DNA of 64,000 nucleotides from positions 7,006,001-7,070,000 of the forward strand of contig NZ_CP186274.1 of the NCBI RefSeq assembly GCF_049331405.1. The letters run 5' to 3'. The stretch is from PoT sp049331405 (GTDB lineage: Bacteria; Planctomycetota; Planctomycetia; Isosphaerales; Isosphaeraceae). A model generated the notes under the pieces. That model was not told the DNA's origin, did not search any database, and worked only from the letters and a program-made list of their open reading frames with translations. The position numbers were made by a program, and so were the translations under genes. This document shows, in pieces, positions 1-9,291 of this stretch; within the stretch, counting starts at the first letter, position 1; each line of letters starts with the position of its first letter.

Positions 1-630
<630 letters not shown>

Positions 631-713
631 CGATCGATACTCGGCCAGGGCCAGCGTCGAGGGGAATGTCCCTCCGATTTCTCGAAGGTATGAATCGTAC
701 CGTCAACCTCCGA

Positions 714-2609
714 TCAGGTCACGCGATCTGCCTCGAGACAGCGGGACATCTCGGCGTTTCGCCACCAGGCCGAGGCCGATTCCTGACCCCAGCAGGCCGA
801 GCATTCGCAGTCGCCCAGCGCCAGCTCCAGGAAGTTTGCATTGGCGTAGCGATCGCCCTTATTCTTGGCCAGGCAGCGCATCACGACGCGTTCGAGGTCC
901 GCCGGGATGCCCTCATAGACCTGAGAGGGAGGCACGACCGGATCCCTCGCGTGGGCGATCATGGCCCGGATACCGTCCTCCTCGTCGAAGGGAGGTTGGC
1001 CTGTCAGGAGATAATACGCGACCGCTCCCAGCGAGTAGATATCGCTCCGCTCGTCGAGCTCAACGCCCCCCTTCGCCTGCTCGGGGGACATGAAGAGGGG
1101 CGTGCCGAGGACCTGGCCTTCGCCGCTCAATTGGGGGATGCCGGCCCTCGCCATCGGGAGGACGAGGCCGAAGTCGAGGAGCTTCGCCACGTCGTGCATG
1201 CCGCCCCGCCTCGAGGCGAAGATGTTCGAGGGCTTGATGTCGCGATGGATCAGGCCCGAGGCATGGGCCTCGCGCAAGGCCAGGCAGACCTGCCGGAGCA
1301 GGTAAATTGCCCGGCCCGGAGGCAAGGGGCCATGCCGCTCGACGAGGTCGGCCAGGCTCAGGCCGGGCAGGTATTCCATGACATAATAATACGTGCCGTC
1401 TTCGGTGCGGCCGTAGTCGTAGATCTCGACCGTGTTCGGGTGCGAGAGAGTGGCGGTCAGCCGGACCTCGCGTTCGAAGCGGGCCAGGGCCCTGGGATCT
1501 TCCACGCTTCCGGGGCGGATCAGCTTCAGGGCACAAGGTCGTTTCAGGAGCTGGTGCTCGGCGAGGTAGACCTCGCCCATCCCTCCTGCTCCGATCTGAC
1601 GTCGGAGGCGATACTGGCCGAGTTCCCTGGCCTCGGCGACCTGCCTGCGGAGTCTGGTGATTGCGTAGGCCCCGAAGGTCGAGCCGATGGCCACGATCCC
1701 GAGGATCATCGCGTCGAAGGTGAACAGGAGGAACCGCGACGTCCCGTTGATCCTCCAGGCCTCCCAGAGCCAGCCCATGGCCTCGGGGTGCGTCAGGCAG
1801 AGCATCGAGAGCGTCGCGAACGGGAGCGCGGCGAGCGTGACGACCACGGGGGCGACCCGCCGCCAGGTCTTCGGGACGTAGAGCCCATAGGTGATGATCA
1901 GGACGCAGGTCACCAGGACGATGTTCTTAACCGACATCTGGGCCATCATCGGCTCGTCGCGCCGGGAGAAAATCAGCACGATCCGATACTGGACGATAGC
2001 GACCCGCGTCGCGAGCATCCCGATCATCCCCAACTCCAGCCATCGGAGCCTGGAGATCGAGATCGGCCTCGGGCTCGACACCAGGGCGATGACCCCGGCG
2101 AGCGCGGCGATGACGCAGCCGTCGAGGACGTGCAGTACCCGGTCATTGTCCCCGAGCAGGAGGCATCGCCAGGTGGTGGCCATCACCAGGATGAGGATAT
2201 AGATCAACGGGAGCTCGCGCAGGCGCGCCCGCACGACCGACTCGGTCTCGGAGATCGGTTGCGTCCTGAGCCCCGCCACGATCGCCGCCTTGGAGAAGCC
2301 CCCGGGGTCGCCAAGAGGGTCGGTCCCGCTGTCGAATCGGGTCGCGGGCCCGTTTTGCCCGAGCCTTCGCCGACGCCTTGGCCAGCTCTCGGTCTGATCG
2401 ATCGCCTCCGTGTCTTTCGAAGGCTCGGGGGCCGTCATGAAGCCCTCGGCGGCCGCCTTCTCGTCCTCTTTGAGGAGCTGCTCGACCTCGCGCCGAAGTT
2501 CCATGTCGGAGCCACAGACCTTGGCAACCCACTCGGTTTGCTGCGGGGACGGGACCAGGAGGGCGCCCGCGAAGGTCTCCTCGATCTGCTTCCAGCGTTC
2601 GGGCGTCAT
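714..2609 (-). CDS. Membrane Ser/Thr protein kinase with N-terminal transmembrane bundle
   Basis: Hanks-type kinase predicted to phosphorylate Ser/Thr on partner proteins. About residues 1-60 form a short helical domain (MTPERWKQIEETF, then a RREVEQLL stretch) that commonly begins kinases linked to ECF sigma factors. About six hydrophobic helices follow between residues 134 and 318. The kinase domain is C-terminal, about 333-600: glycine loop IGAGGMGEV (about 340), catalytic Lys in ALKLI (about 362), HRDIKPSN (about 455-462), DFG (about 479), SPEQ (about 508). All catalytic residues are present. The usual bacterial layout is kinase, then one membrane helix, then an outside sensor; here the membrane part comes first. 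The ATG at 2607-2609 overlaps the sigma factor TGA by one base (a GTG at 2610-2612 is the alternative), so the two are translationally coupled. The last 30 residues are Cys/Trp-rich and unrecognised. Confidence 0.93.
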   Translation of the reverse strand: MTPERWKQIEETFAGALLVPSPQQTEWVAKVCGSDMELRREVEQLLKEDEKAAAEGFMTAPEPSKDTEAIDQTESWPRRRRRLGQNGPATRFDSGTDPLGDPGGFSKAAIVAGLRTQPISETESVVRARLRELPLIYILILVMATTWRCLLLGDNDRVLHVLDGCVIAALAGVIALVSSPRPISISRLRWLELGMIGMLATRVAIVQYRIVLIFSRRDEPMMAQMSVKNIVLVTCVLIITYGLYVPKTWRRVAPVVVTLAALPFATLSMLCLTHPEAMGWLWEAWRINGTSRFLLFTFDAMILGIVAIGSTFGAYAITRLRRQVAEARELGQYRLRRQIGAGGMGEVYLAEHQLLKRPCALKLIRPGSVEDPRALARFEREVRLTATLSHPNTVEIYDYGRTEDGTYYYVMEYLPGLSLADLVERHGPLPPGRAIYLLRQVCLALREAHASGLIHRDIKPSNIFASRRGGMHDVAKLLDFGLVLPMARAGIPQLSGEGQVLGTPLFMSPEQAKGGVELDERSDIYSLGAVAYYLLTGQPPFDEEDGIRAMIAHARDPVVPPSQVYEGIPADLERVVMRCLAKNKGDRYANANFLELALGDCECSACWGQESASAWWRNAEMSRCLEADRVT

Positions 2610-3187
2610 CACTCCTCCTCCCTGAGCTGGCTCCTGAGCCAGGCCCGCGCAAGTCGCCAGTCTCGCTCGACCGTGACCTGAGAGACGCCCAGCGCGGCGG
2701 CGACCTCGGCGACAGTGAGTCTGCCGAAGTAGCGCAAAGTCATGACCTGGGCCTGCCGTCCGTTCAGCTCGGCGAGGCGGTCGAGTGCCTCGTGGACCTC
2801 GGTGACGTCCAGGCCTTGCTGGTCAAGGTCGTCCAGGACGAGGTCCAGGGGGAGCCTGCGCCATCCTCCGCCTCGACGGCCGGCGGATCGGCGTCGGGCG
2901 TGATCGATCAGCACCTCACGCATCGCGCGTGCGGCCGACGCGAAGAGGTATTTGCGATCCGTCGCCTTGTCCTCGAACTCGGAGTCTCCCATCAGGCGGA
3001 TCACCGCCTCGTGGACCACGGCGGTCGCCGAGAGGGTGTGATCCGATCGCTCCTTCCGCATCAATCTTGAGGCGACCTCACGCAGCTCGCCGTAGACCAA
3101 CCCGATGAGCTCGTTCCGCGCCTGTTCGTCGCCCGCCTGAGCCTTCCCCAGGATGATCGTCAGTTCTTGCCGTTGCGCGGATGCCAT
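2609..3187 (-). CDS. ECF-family RNA polymerase sigma factor
   Basis: 192-residue group 4 sigma factor that would direct RNA polymerase to a dedicated promoter set. Region 2 spans about residues 15-100 and region 4 about 130-190, with the helix-turn-helix LTVAEVAAALGVSQVTVERD near 157-176. The style (AVVHEAVIRLM, RAMREVLIDHARRR, LRYFGRLTVAEVAAAL) matches the Sigma70_ECF subfamily (PF07638) abundant in Planctomycetes and Acidobacteria. The chosen ATG (3185-3187) has a strong ribosome binding site (GGAGG, about 5 nt away); the frame is open a further 30 codons upstream but without such a site. It overlaps the downstream kinase gene; kinase-linked ECF factors are a known planctomycete arrangement, so the kinase may control this sigma factor, but no anti-sigma gene is visible. 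Confidence 0.93.
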   Translation of the reverse strand: MASAQRQELTIILGKAQAGDEQARNELIGLVYGELREVASRLMRKERSDHTLSATAVVHEAVIRLMGDSEFEDKATDRKYLFASAARAMREVLIDHARRRSAGRRGGGWRRLPLDLVLDDLDQQGLDVTEVHEALDRLAELNGRQAQVMTLRYFGRLTVAEVAAALGVSQVTVERDWRLARAWLRSQLREEE

Positions 3188-4139
3188 CGCCCCTCCATCG
3201 ACTGGCCGTTGCTTCTCGATCTCCCTCGACCCTCTCCCGCCCCGGCGCGAGTTCGAACCCGTCATATACGAGACCATGCCTTGCCGGGTGACGATGCTTG
3301 TTCGAATTCTTTAGGAAATCGTCCGGAATCCGGTTCGCTCACGTTGATTCGAATACGTCCAGGCCGCCTGTTTTGATCATGACTGCGAGCATCGACAACA
3401 TTGGCCCGGCGTCTTCGCTCGCCATAGATTGACGTAGCCTTGAATTCGTGTGGTTACGCGGATGCGAGGCATAGCTCGGTCGCAACCTTCTGCCGTGCCG
3501 TGAGATCGCCTTCGATGCGGGTCGGTTCTCAACCCGTGCAAGGCTGATCTCCGAGTCATAGACCGCAGTCCTCGGCGACCCTTTCTCGACCCGAATCTCA
3601 GATTTCTCAGCGAATTCGCCGGTTCATGGTTTTGCTCGACTCCTCGTGTTCTTCCCGCAACGAGGCTGCATCAGAAAATTGTGGCAATGTTCACTTGTGA
3701 TTTTGATAAAATCGATGATGCATTGATGAATGCGGCTGGTCGGCTCGTCATGGAATGAAGCGTAACCTCATGGCTCCGCTGAGGACGTCGTATGCGCGTC
3801 ATCCCGGAGTGGATTGCTATATCAGGCCGTCCTCCCGTACCTTGCGGAATTATTCGCTCGAACAATAGCCAGGGTCAATGATCCCACCTGTGTGCGACCC
3901 TTCCGGCCCCTGAAGATTGTGATTGATGATTGAATGAAAAATAGCGATCGCGTCTCAAAGACGTGGTCCCGTGTGTCCAATACTTCGACACGGATGTATC
4001 CAGATCGTAGGCCTTGACGTTTCGACGACATCAAGTTGGATGTCCAGGCCCGGCTTGAGCTTCGAATCGTCTCGATGCTGGTCGAGAGGGGTTGCCGCTG
4101 TATCCCTGGAGTTTTTTCATCGCGTGGATTTGGAGAGGA
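3188..4139. other. Gene-poor interval, no convincing gene
   Basis: About 950 bases upstream of the sigma factor gene with lower GC than its surroundings and only short frames lacking ribosome binding sites or recognisable domains. It must hold the promoter of the sigma/kinase pair, but no promoter motif could be assigned with confidence. Confidence 0.4.
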
Positions 4140-4510
4140 ATGGCCGCGAAACGTCCTCGATTGCGATGCAGCGTTCGTAGGATCATGGGCGTTATCGCAA
4201 TCCTCGCCCTGATTTTCGGGATGAGGCAACGATCGAACGCCTACCACGGTCGAGCCGAGGCTTATGACTGGACTGGATGACATTCCACACGCGAAGCATG
4301 ATCTTGATCGATGGTCGGTTCGTCGATCGTGATCCCGTCGCGAGGGCCCGCGACGCATGGGCGGTGAAGTTGGCCGAGAAATACTGGAGGCTGTCCGACT
4401 TCCCCTGGCTCCTCCCCGGCCCCGACACTCCCCCGCCCCCGAAACCCTCCCTGAACTCACCCCGACCCTGTAGCCATGGGGCGACCCATCGGCTCGACGA
4501 TTCCCGCTAA
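4140..4510 (+). pseudogene. Small basic membrane-anchored planctomycete protein, split into two frames
   Basis: The frame from the ATG at 4140 (GGAGAGG just upstream) gives 46 residues: a basic start (AAKRPRLRCSVRR), one hydrophobic helix (IMGVIAILALIFGM) and YHGRAEAYDWTG, then TGA at 4278-4280. A second frame begins with an ATG at 4277 that overlaps that stop (ATGA) and runs 77 residues to 4510, including KLAEKYWRLSDFPWLLPGP and a Pro-rich end. Many small planctomycete proteins of unknown role have exactly this order in one chain: basic N-terminus, one membrane helix, polar spacer, then 'KYRRAA..PWLPVEPDPP'. The two halves therefore look like one gene broken by a frameshift; a translationally coupled pair or a sequencing error is possible. 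Function unknown. Confidence 0.45.
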
Positions 4511-4545
4511 GGCAGTCGTCCCCTCCCGCCTGGACGTTCTTCTGG

Positions 4546-4645
4546 GCGTTGAATTCATAAAAACATGATATTGTAATCTAAATTAATGAAAATAAAAAAT
4601 TATATCAAATAATATTGGAAAAATGTTTGAAATACGGAGTTGGCA
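4546..4645. other. AT-rich island in a gene-poor region
   Basis: About 100 bases around ATTCATAAAAACATGATATT through TATCAAATAATATTGG are overwhelmingly A/T while the flanking sequence is GC-rich. No gene, DnaA box or terminator hairpin was recognised in it. It could be a promoter or bent-DNA region, or a scar of foreign DNA. The following 500 bases up to the next gene hold no convincing coding sequence. Confidence 0.5.
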
Positions 4646-5160
4646 CTCCTGATGTCACCTCCAGGCATTGCCCTCCTTGGGTATGCGGTCGTTGGCATCG
4701 GCCAGGCCCGATAAGACTCCCGCAATTCGGACATCACGGACGGAAAAGTCACGCTCCTTGAGTGCCGTGACACCGACCTGACACTCGAATGGCGAAGTGG
4801 GCTGGCCATAAGGGTGGCCTGGCTCTCGCGATATATCCGCGGGCCCAGGACGACTGCGCACCTCCCGACCTGGGTGTCACCGATTCCTATGAAGGTTTTC
4901 GCGGACGGTTTCCGCAAGGACGGTAGGGAGTCGGCAGGAGGCTCCATCTCCAGATCGAGATCGCGAGAATGGGTGGAGATACGATTACCTCCTCGGACCT
5001 GGCCAGATGCGATAGCTTTCGGGAATTTCGACGTGGCATGTCCGTTCGAATTCACCGATGGCGATCCCCAGTCGGGGGGATTGAGATCCCCTCGAGGTCC
5101 CGATGAGGGATTCGAGATCGATTCCAGCCCCGTCGTCGACGGGGCCAGGAAGGAGGGCGT

Positions 5161-6657
5161 ATGCTCACGCGAGATGAGTTTTATGTGCAGAATTACCTGA
5201 ATCCTCCGCGTCGGGGGCATGCGGTCGTCATCGGCGGGAGCATGGCCGGGTTGATGGCGGCTCGGGTGCTCTCGGGGCATTACGAGCGGGTCACAGTGCT
5301 CGAACGCGACGAGCTGCCCGACGAGCCCGCGCCTCGCAAGGGGCTGCCGCAGGCCCGCCATGCCCACGGACTGCTGGAGCGAGGGCGTAGGATCCTCGAA
5401 TGGTATCTGCCCGGGGTGGGCGAGGAGGTCCTGCAAGCCGGCGGCGAGATGTCGGACGCGACGCGTGACCTCGCCATGTTGTCTCCGGCTGGTTGGTACT
5501 TCCAGTGTCCCAGCGACATGGTGATGCTCGCCTCGAGCCGGAACTTGCTCGATTGGGTCGTTCGCGAGCGTGTCCGGTCCATCCCCAACATTCGTATTCG
5601 AACGGGCATCGACGTGGTGGGCCTCGTCCGCGGCGAGGGGACTTATGCGGATGTCGGCGGCGTCCGAATTCGAGCTTGATCGGAAAGACGCGGAAGCGAG
5701 CCCGACGAGGAGCCTGTGATCGTCGCTGACCTCGTGGTGGTGGCGTCGGGCCGGCATTCCCGGCTTCCCGAGTGGTTGACGGAACTGGGGTTCGCCGCGC
5801 CTCGGGAAACGGTTGTGAACTCGTTCCAGGGATATGCGTCCCGCATTTACCAGCCCCCCAAGGAGCGTTGCGTCGGCTGGAAATTCCTGTACATCCAGCA
5901 GGCGCCGCCGGACGAGCCTCGAGGAGGCCTCGTCTCCGTCATCGAGGATGGCCGCTGGCTCGTCTCACTCATCGGCGGGGACGGAGATCGGCCGCCAACC
6001 GGCGAATCGGGGTTCCTCGCCTTCGCCCGCAGCCTCCGGAGCCCGGCAATTTACGAGGCGATCAGGGACGCTGAGCCGCTTTCGCCGATCTTCGGACACC
6101 GCGGCACCGAGAATCGGCTCCGGCATTACGACCGGCTTTGGCGGTTCCCCGAGGGACTCGTGGCACTGGGCGACGCGACCTGCTCATTCAATCCGGTTTA
6201 TGGCCAGGGGATGACCTGTGCCCTGATCGGCGTCGAGGTACTGGACCGCTGGCTTCGGGAAGGAGCACTCCACCTCAACTCGGCGAGTACCAGCGAATTC
6301 CAGCGGAGCCTCGCGAGGGCGACGAAACCGGCCTGGTCATTCGCCACCGGGGCGGACTACGGATTCCGGACCGTCGAGGCCCCCAGGCAGGCTAGAAGTG
6401 CCAGGCTCATAGGGTGTTACCTGCGGCTCGTCATGGGGGCGAGCACGAGGCGGCCCTGGCTCCGGGTCCGGTGGGCCGAGGTCCTCCACATGCTCCGACC
6501 GCCCCTCGCCCTGGTCTCGCCTCGTGTCGTGGCCACCCTGATCTGGGACTGGCTAGCGACCCGGAAGGCTGAAGGAGCGCGTTCGCGGGCGCCCGGAGCT
6601 TCGGGCGAGCCTTCCGCGGTCTTCGGCGGCCGTCGCGACGCGTTGAGATCGGCCTGA
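5161..6657 (+). pseudogene. FAD-dependent oxidoreductase (monooxygenase/epoxidase-like) interrupted by an in-frame TGA
   Basis: Flavoprotein of the group that includes PHBH-like hydroxylases and epoxidases. The start at 5161 has an excellent ribosome binding site (AAGGAGG, 4 nt spacing). The N-terminus shows the FAD Rossmann motif (VVIGGSMAGLMAARVL, about residues 21-36), an acidic ribose-binding end (VLERDELP) and the substrate-domain feature RKGLPQARHAHGL. The C-terminal half contains ADLVVVASGRHSR and the second FAD motif (GDATCSFNPVYGQGMT). The two halves, 5161-5679 and 5716-6657, are in the same reading frame, separated only by a TGA at 5677-5679; translation across it continues smoothly (SERRGSEPDEEP). 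It is therefore one gene with a single nonsense codon: a recent pseudogene, a readthrough site or a base-call error. The GTG at 5716 could restart translation but that product would lack the FAD Rossmann motif. Confidence 0.8.
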
Positions 6658-6847
6658 GAATCCGGGGGCGGGCCGAAGTCGCGCCGAAAGCGTTGAACCC
6701 GCGGGCGAAGACGCGTCGGGTGTTGACGGCCTGGATCTCCTCGCCCCTTCGTCAGGCACGAACCGTAAATCTTGTGCATGCGTTGGTTGTGTCCTGCTTG
6801 AGAACACTTGCCAAGAAAGTCTCGAATCGCCTAAAAAGGAGCGGGTC
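6658..6847. other. Intergenic spacer before aldehyde dehydrogenase
   Basis: 190 bases without a gene. The AAAAAGGAG just before 6848 is the ribosome binding site of the next gene; no terminator hairpin or promoter motif is clear. Confidence 0.4.
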
Positions 6848-8251
6848 GTGGACGATTTCAGGTTGCTCATCGGCGGCGGGCTTGTGAAGGGGGCGGGGAC
6901 CCTGGACGTGATTAATCCGGCGACGGGGAAGGTGTTCGCCAGGGCACCTCGGGCGAACCGGGCCCAGCTCGACGAGGCGGTCGCCGTCGCAAAAGGGGCC
7001 TATCCAGCGTGGTGCAGCCGCCCGACCCGGGAGCGAGGCGACTTGCTGCTCAGGCTGGCGGAGGCCCTCGAGGCCGAGCAAGGGACGTTCGCCGAACTCC
7101 TCACGATGGAGCAAGGCAAGCCCCTTCCGCACGCTCGCGACGAGGTCATGCGGGCGGCGGCGATCCTCCGGTTCTATGCCCGGCTCGACTTGCCGCTGAA
7201 GGTGCTGAAGGAGGATGAGCGGCAGCGTGTGGTGCAGCAGAACGCGCCGCTGGGCGTCGTGGCGGCGATCACGCCCTGGAACTTCCCGGTCATCCTGCTG
7301 ATGTTCAAGGTGGGCCCGGGGCTCTTGGCGGGAAATACGATCGTCGCCAAGCCCGCTCCGACCACGCCGCTCACGACGCTCAGGTTCGGCGAGCTCTGCG
7401 CGAGAATCTTGCCGGCGGGCGTGTTCAACGTGGTCGTGGATCAGAACGACCTCGGCTCGGCCCTCACGAGCCATCCCGACGTGGCCAAGGTCGCCTTCAC
7501 CGGCTCAACCGCGACGGGCAAGAGGGTGATGGAGAGCGTCGCAGGCAGCCTGAAGAGGCTGACCCTCGAACTCGGCGGCAACGACGCGGCGATCGTGCTC
7601 GACGACGCCGACCCCGGCGAGGTCGTGCCCCGGCTCTTCGCAGGCGCGATGTTCAACGCGGGCCAGGTCTGCCTCGCCATCAAGCGATTGTATGTCCACG
7701 AATCAATGTACGACGCGGTCTGCAACGAGCTGGGCAAGCTCGCCAAGAGCACCGTCGTCGGCGACGGCATGGCTCAGGACACCCAGATGGGGCCGATCCA
7801 GAACCGGATGCAGTTCGAGAAGGTCAAGGACTACCTCAGGGATGCCTCGAAGCGCGGCAAGATCGTCGCGGGCGGCCGGGCCGTCGAGGGGGGCGGGTAC
7901 TTCGTCGAGCCGACGATCGTCCGCGACATCCCGGACGATGCCAGGATCGTCCAGGAGGAGCAGTTCGGCCCGGTGCTCCCGGTCCTGAAATACACGGACC
8001 TCGACGACGCCATCGCCCGGGCCAACGACACGAATTACGGCCTCGGAGGCTCGGTCTGGACTTCGGATCCGAATCGGGGTTTCGACGTGGCAGCCAGGAT
8101 CCAGGCCGGGGTCGTCTGGGTCAACAAGCACCTCGACCTGACGCCGGACGTCCCGCTCGGCGGGGCCAAGCAGTCCGGGATCGGGGTCGAGTCGGGCCGC
8201 GAAGGGCTCGAAGAATTCACCCAGGCCACGATCATCAACATGGCTAAATAG
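6848..8251 (+). CDS. NAD(P)-dependent aldehyde dehydrogenase
   Basis: 467-residue ALDH-superfamily enzyme that oxidises an aldehyde to its acid with NAD(P)+, cytoplasmic. The GTG start at 6848 is fixed by AAGGAG with 6-nt spacing. Key features are present: ITPWNFP with the transition-state Asn145, VAKPA cofactor Lys, FTGS (about 217-220), the general base Glu241 in ELGGND and the nucleophile Cys275 in NAGQVC, then EEQFGPVLPV and the C-terminal GGAKQSGIGVE. Length is typical of the family. The closest functional types by style are succinate-semialdehyde/benzaldehyde dehydrogenases, but substrate cannot be fixed from sequence. It precedes the acetolactate decarboxylase gene by 39 bp and may share a transcript with it. 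Confidence 0.94.
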   Translation: MDDFRLLIGGGLVKGAGTLDVINPATGKVFARAPRANRAQLDEAVAVAKGAYPAWCSRPTRERGDLLLRLAEALEAEQGTFAELLTMEQGKPLPHARDEVMRAAAILRFYARLDLPLKVLKEDERQRVVQQNAPLGVVAAITPWNFPVILLMFKVGPGLLAGNTIVAKPAPTTPLTTLRFGELCARILPAGVFNVVVDQNDLGSALTSHPDVAKVAFTGSTATGKRVMESVAGSLKRLTLELGGNDAAIVLDDADPGEVVPRLFAGAMFNAGQVCLAIKRLYVHESMYDAVCNELGKLAKSTVVGDGMAQDTQMGPIQNRMQFEKVKDYLRDASKRGKIVAGGRAVEGGGYFVEPTIVRDIPDDARIVQEEQFGPVLPVLKYTDLDDAIARANDTNYGLGGSVWTSDPNRGFDVAARIQAGVVWVNKHLDLTPDVPLGGAKQSGIGVESGREGLEEFTQATIINMAK

Positions 8252-8290
8252 CCGGTTGATGATGTTGCCTTTATTGATCGGAAAGTCGAG

Positions 8291-9199
8291 ATGAGGATCG
8301 AGATGAAGAGCGTTCTTAAAGCGGTCGTGCCGTCGAGTGGGCTCCTGTTCGTCGCGGCCCTGGCGCTGGGAGGCCTGCCCTCTTGGATGCCCGTGGGCCT
8401 GGCCGACTCGAAGACGGTGGGGCCTAGCGAGGGGCAAGGGCGGATCACCCAGGTGTCGGTCATCAACGCGTTGATGATCGGCCGGTATGACGGCGTGATG
8501 CCGATGGGCGAACTGCTGCAACTCGGCGACTTCGGGATCGGGACGCTCGACCACCTCGACGGAGAGATGCTCGTCCTCGACGGCCACGCGTATCAGGTCC
8601 GCGGCGACGGCAAGGTCCTGGACGTGGGCCCCGACAGGTCGACCCCGTTCGCGGTCATGGCCCGGTTCAAGGAGGACGGAAAGGTCTCTTGCCAGAAGGT
8701 CTCGAGCCTCTCCGACCTCGAGGCTCGCCTGGACTCGGGCCTGAAGCGCAGGAACAACTTCCTGGCGGTCCGCGCCGAGGGCCGGTTCTCTTCGATCACG
8801 CTGCGGAGCGTCAAGCGGCAAGAGCCCCCTTATCGTCCCCTCGGCGAGGTGGCCAAGACTCAGTCGGTCTGGACGCATGAAAATGTGAGCGGGACTCTCG
8901 TCGGGTTCCGCTGCCCGGCCTGGGTCAAGGGGCTCAACGTCCCCGGGTATCACTGGCACTTCCTCTCGGACGACCGGAAGGTCGGCGGACATGTCCTCGA
9001 CTGCCGGACCGACGAGGCTCGGGTGAAGTACCACATCGGCACCGACTGGCAGATCAAGCTCGACGACTCCGACGCGTTCAACGAGGAAAACCTGGGCGTC
9101 GATCTCAGCCGCGACCTTCATCGGGTCGAGAGCCTCCGCGGCGTCGAGCCCGCGACCGAGGCCAAGGACGCCAGGAAAGACGAGCCCAAACGCCCGTAG
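8291..9199 (+). CDS. Exported alpha-acetolactate decarboxylase
   Basis: Converts alpha-acetolactate to acetoin plus CO2 in the butanediol/acetoin branch. 302 residues, with an N-terminal hydrophobic export signal (about residues 5-38, ending GLADS) and an AlsD/BudA-type domain. The conserved features include MPMGELLQLGDFGIGT, HLDGEM (Glu92) and NVPGYHWHFLSDDRKVGGH. The zinc-binding histidines H221, H223 and H234 have the same spacing as the H-x-H-x10-H ligands of the structurally known Brevibacillus enzyme. That enzyme is also secreted, so export has precedent. Start 8291 is used; an in-frame ATG at 8303 is an alternative. No acetolactate synthase lies in this window, so the source of its substrate outside the cytoplasm is unclear. 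Confidence 0.92.
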   Translation: MRIEMKSVLKAVVPSSGLLFVAALALGGLPSWMPVGLADSKTVGPSEGQGRITQVSVINALMIGRYDGVMPMGELLQLGDFGIGTLDHLDGEMLVLDGHAYQVRGDGKVLDVGPDRSTPFAVMARFKEDGKVSCQKVSSLSDLEARLDSGLKRRNNFLAVRAEGRFSSITLRSVKRQEPPYRPLGEVAKTQSVWTHENVSGTLVGFRCPAWVKGLNVPGYHWHFLSDDRKVGGHVLDCRTDEARVKYHIGTDWQIKLDDSDAFNEENLGVDLSRDLHRVESLRGVEPATEAKDARKDEPKRP

Positions 9200-9291
9200 G
9201 GCGATACCCCTCGCCGCACCGGCCCTCATCGTGACCGGACCCGGAGGCGGCGAGGCCTTTTGCAAGACATGTGTTAACGGAGGATGCGATC

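Noticed and set aside
666..2681. 671-residue plus-strand open frame opposite the kinase gene
   Set aside because: Arg/Asp/Gly-rich shadow of the kinase reading frame created by high GC3; no domains or ribosome binding site.
3822..4460. 212-residue minus frame in the gene-poor region
   Set aside because: Random-looking Ser/Arg-rich sequence, no ribosome binding site, contradicts the better small plus-strand candidate.
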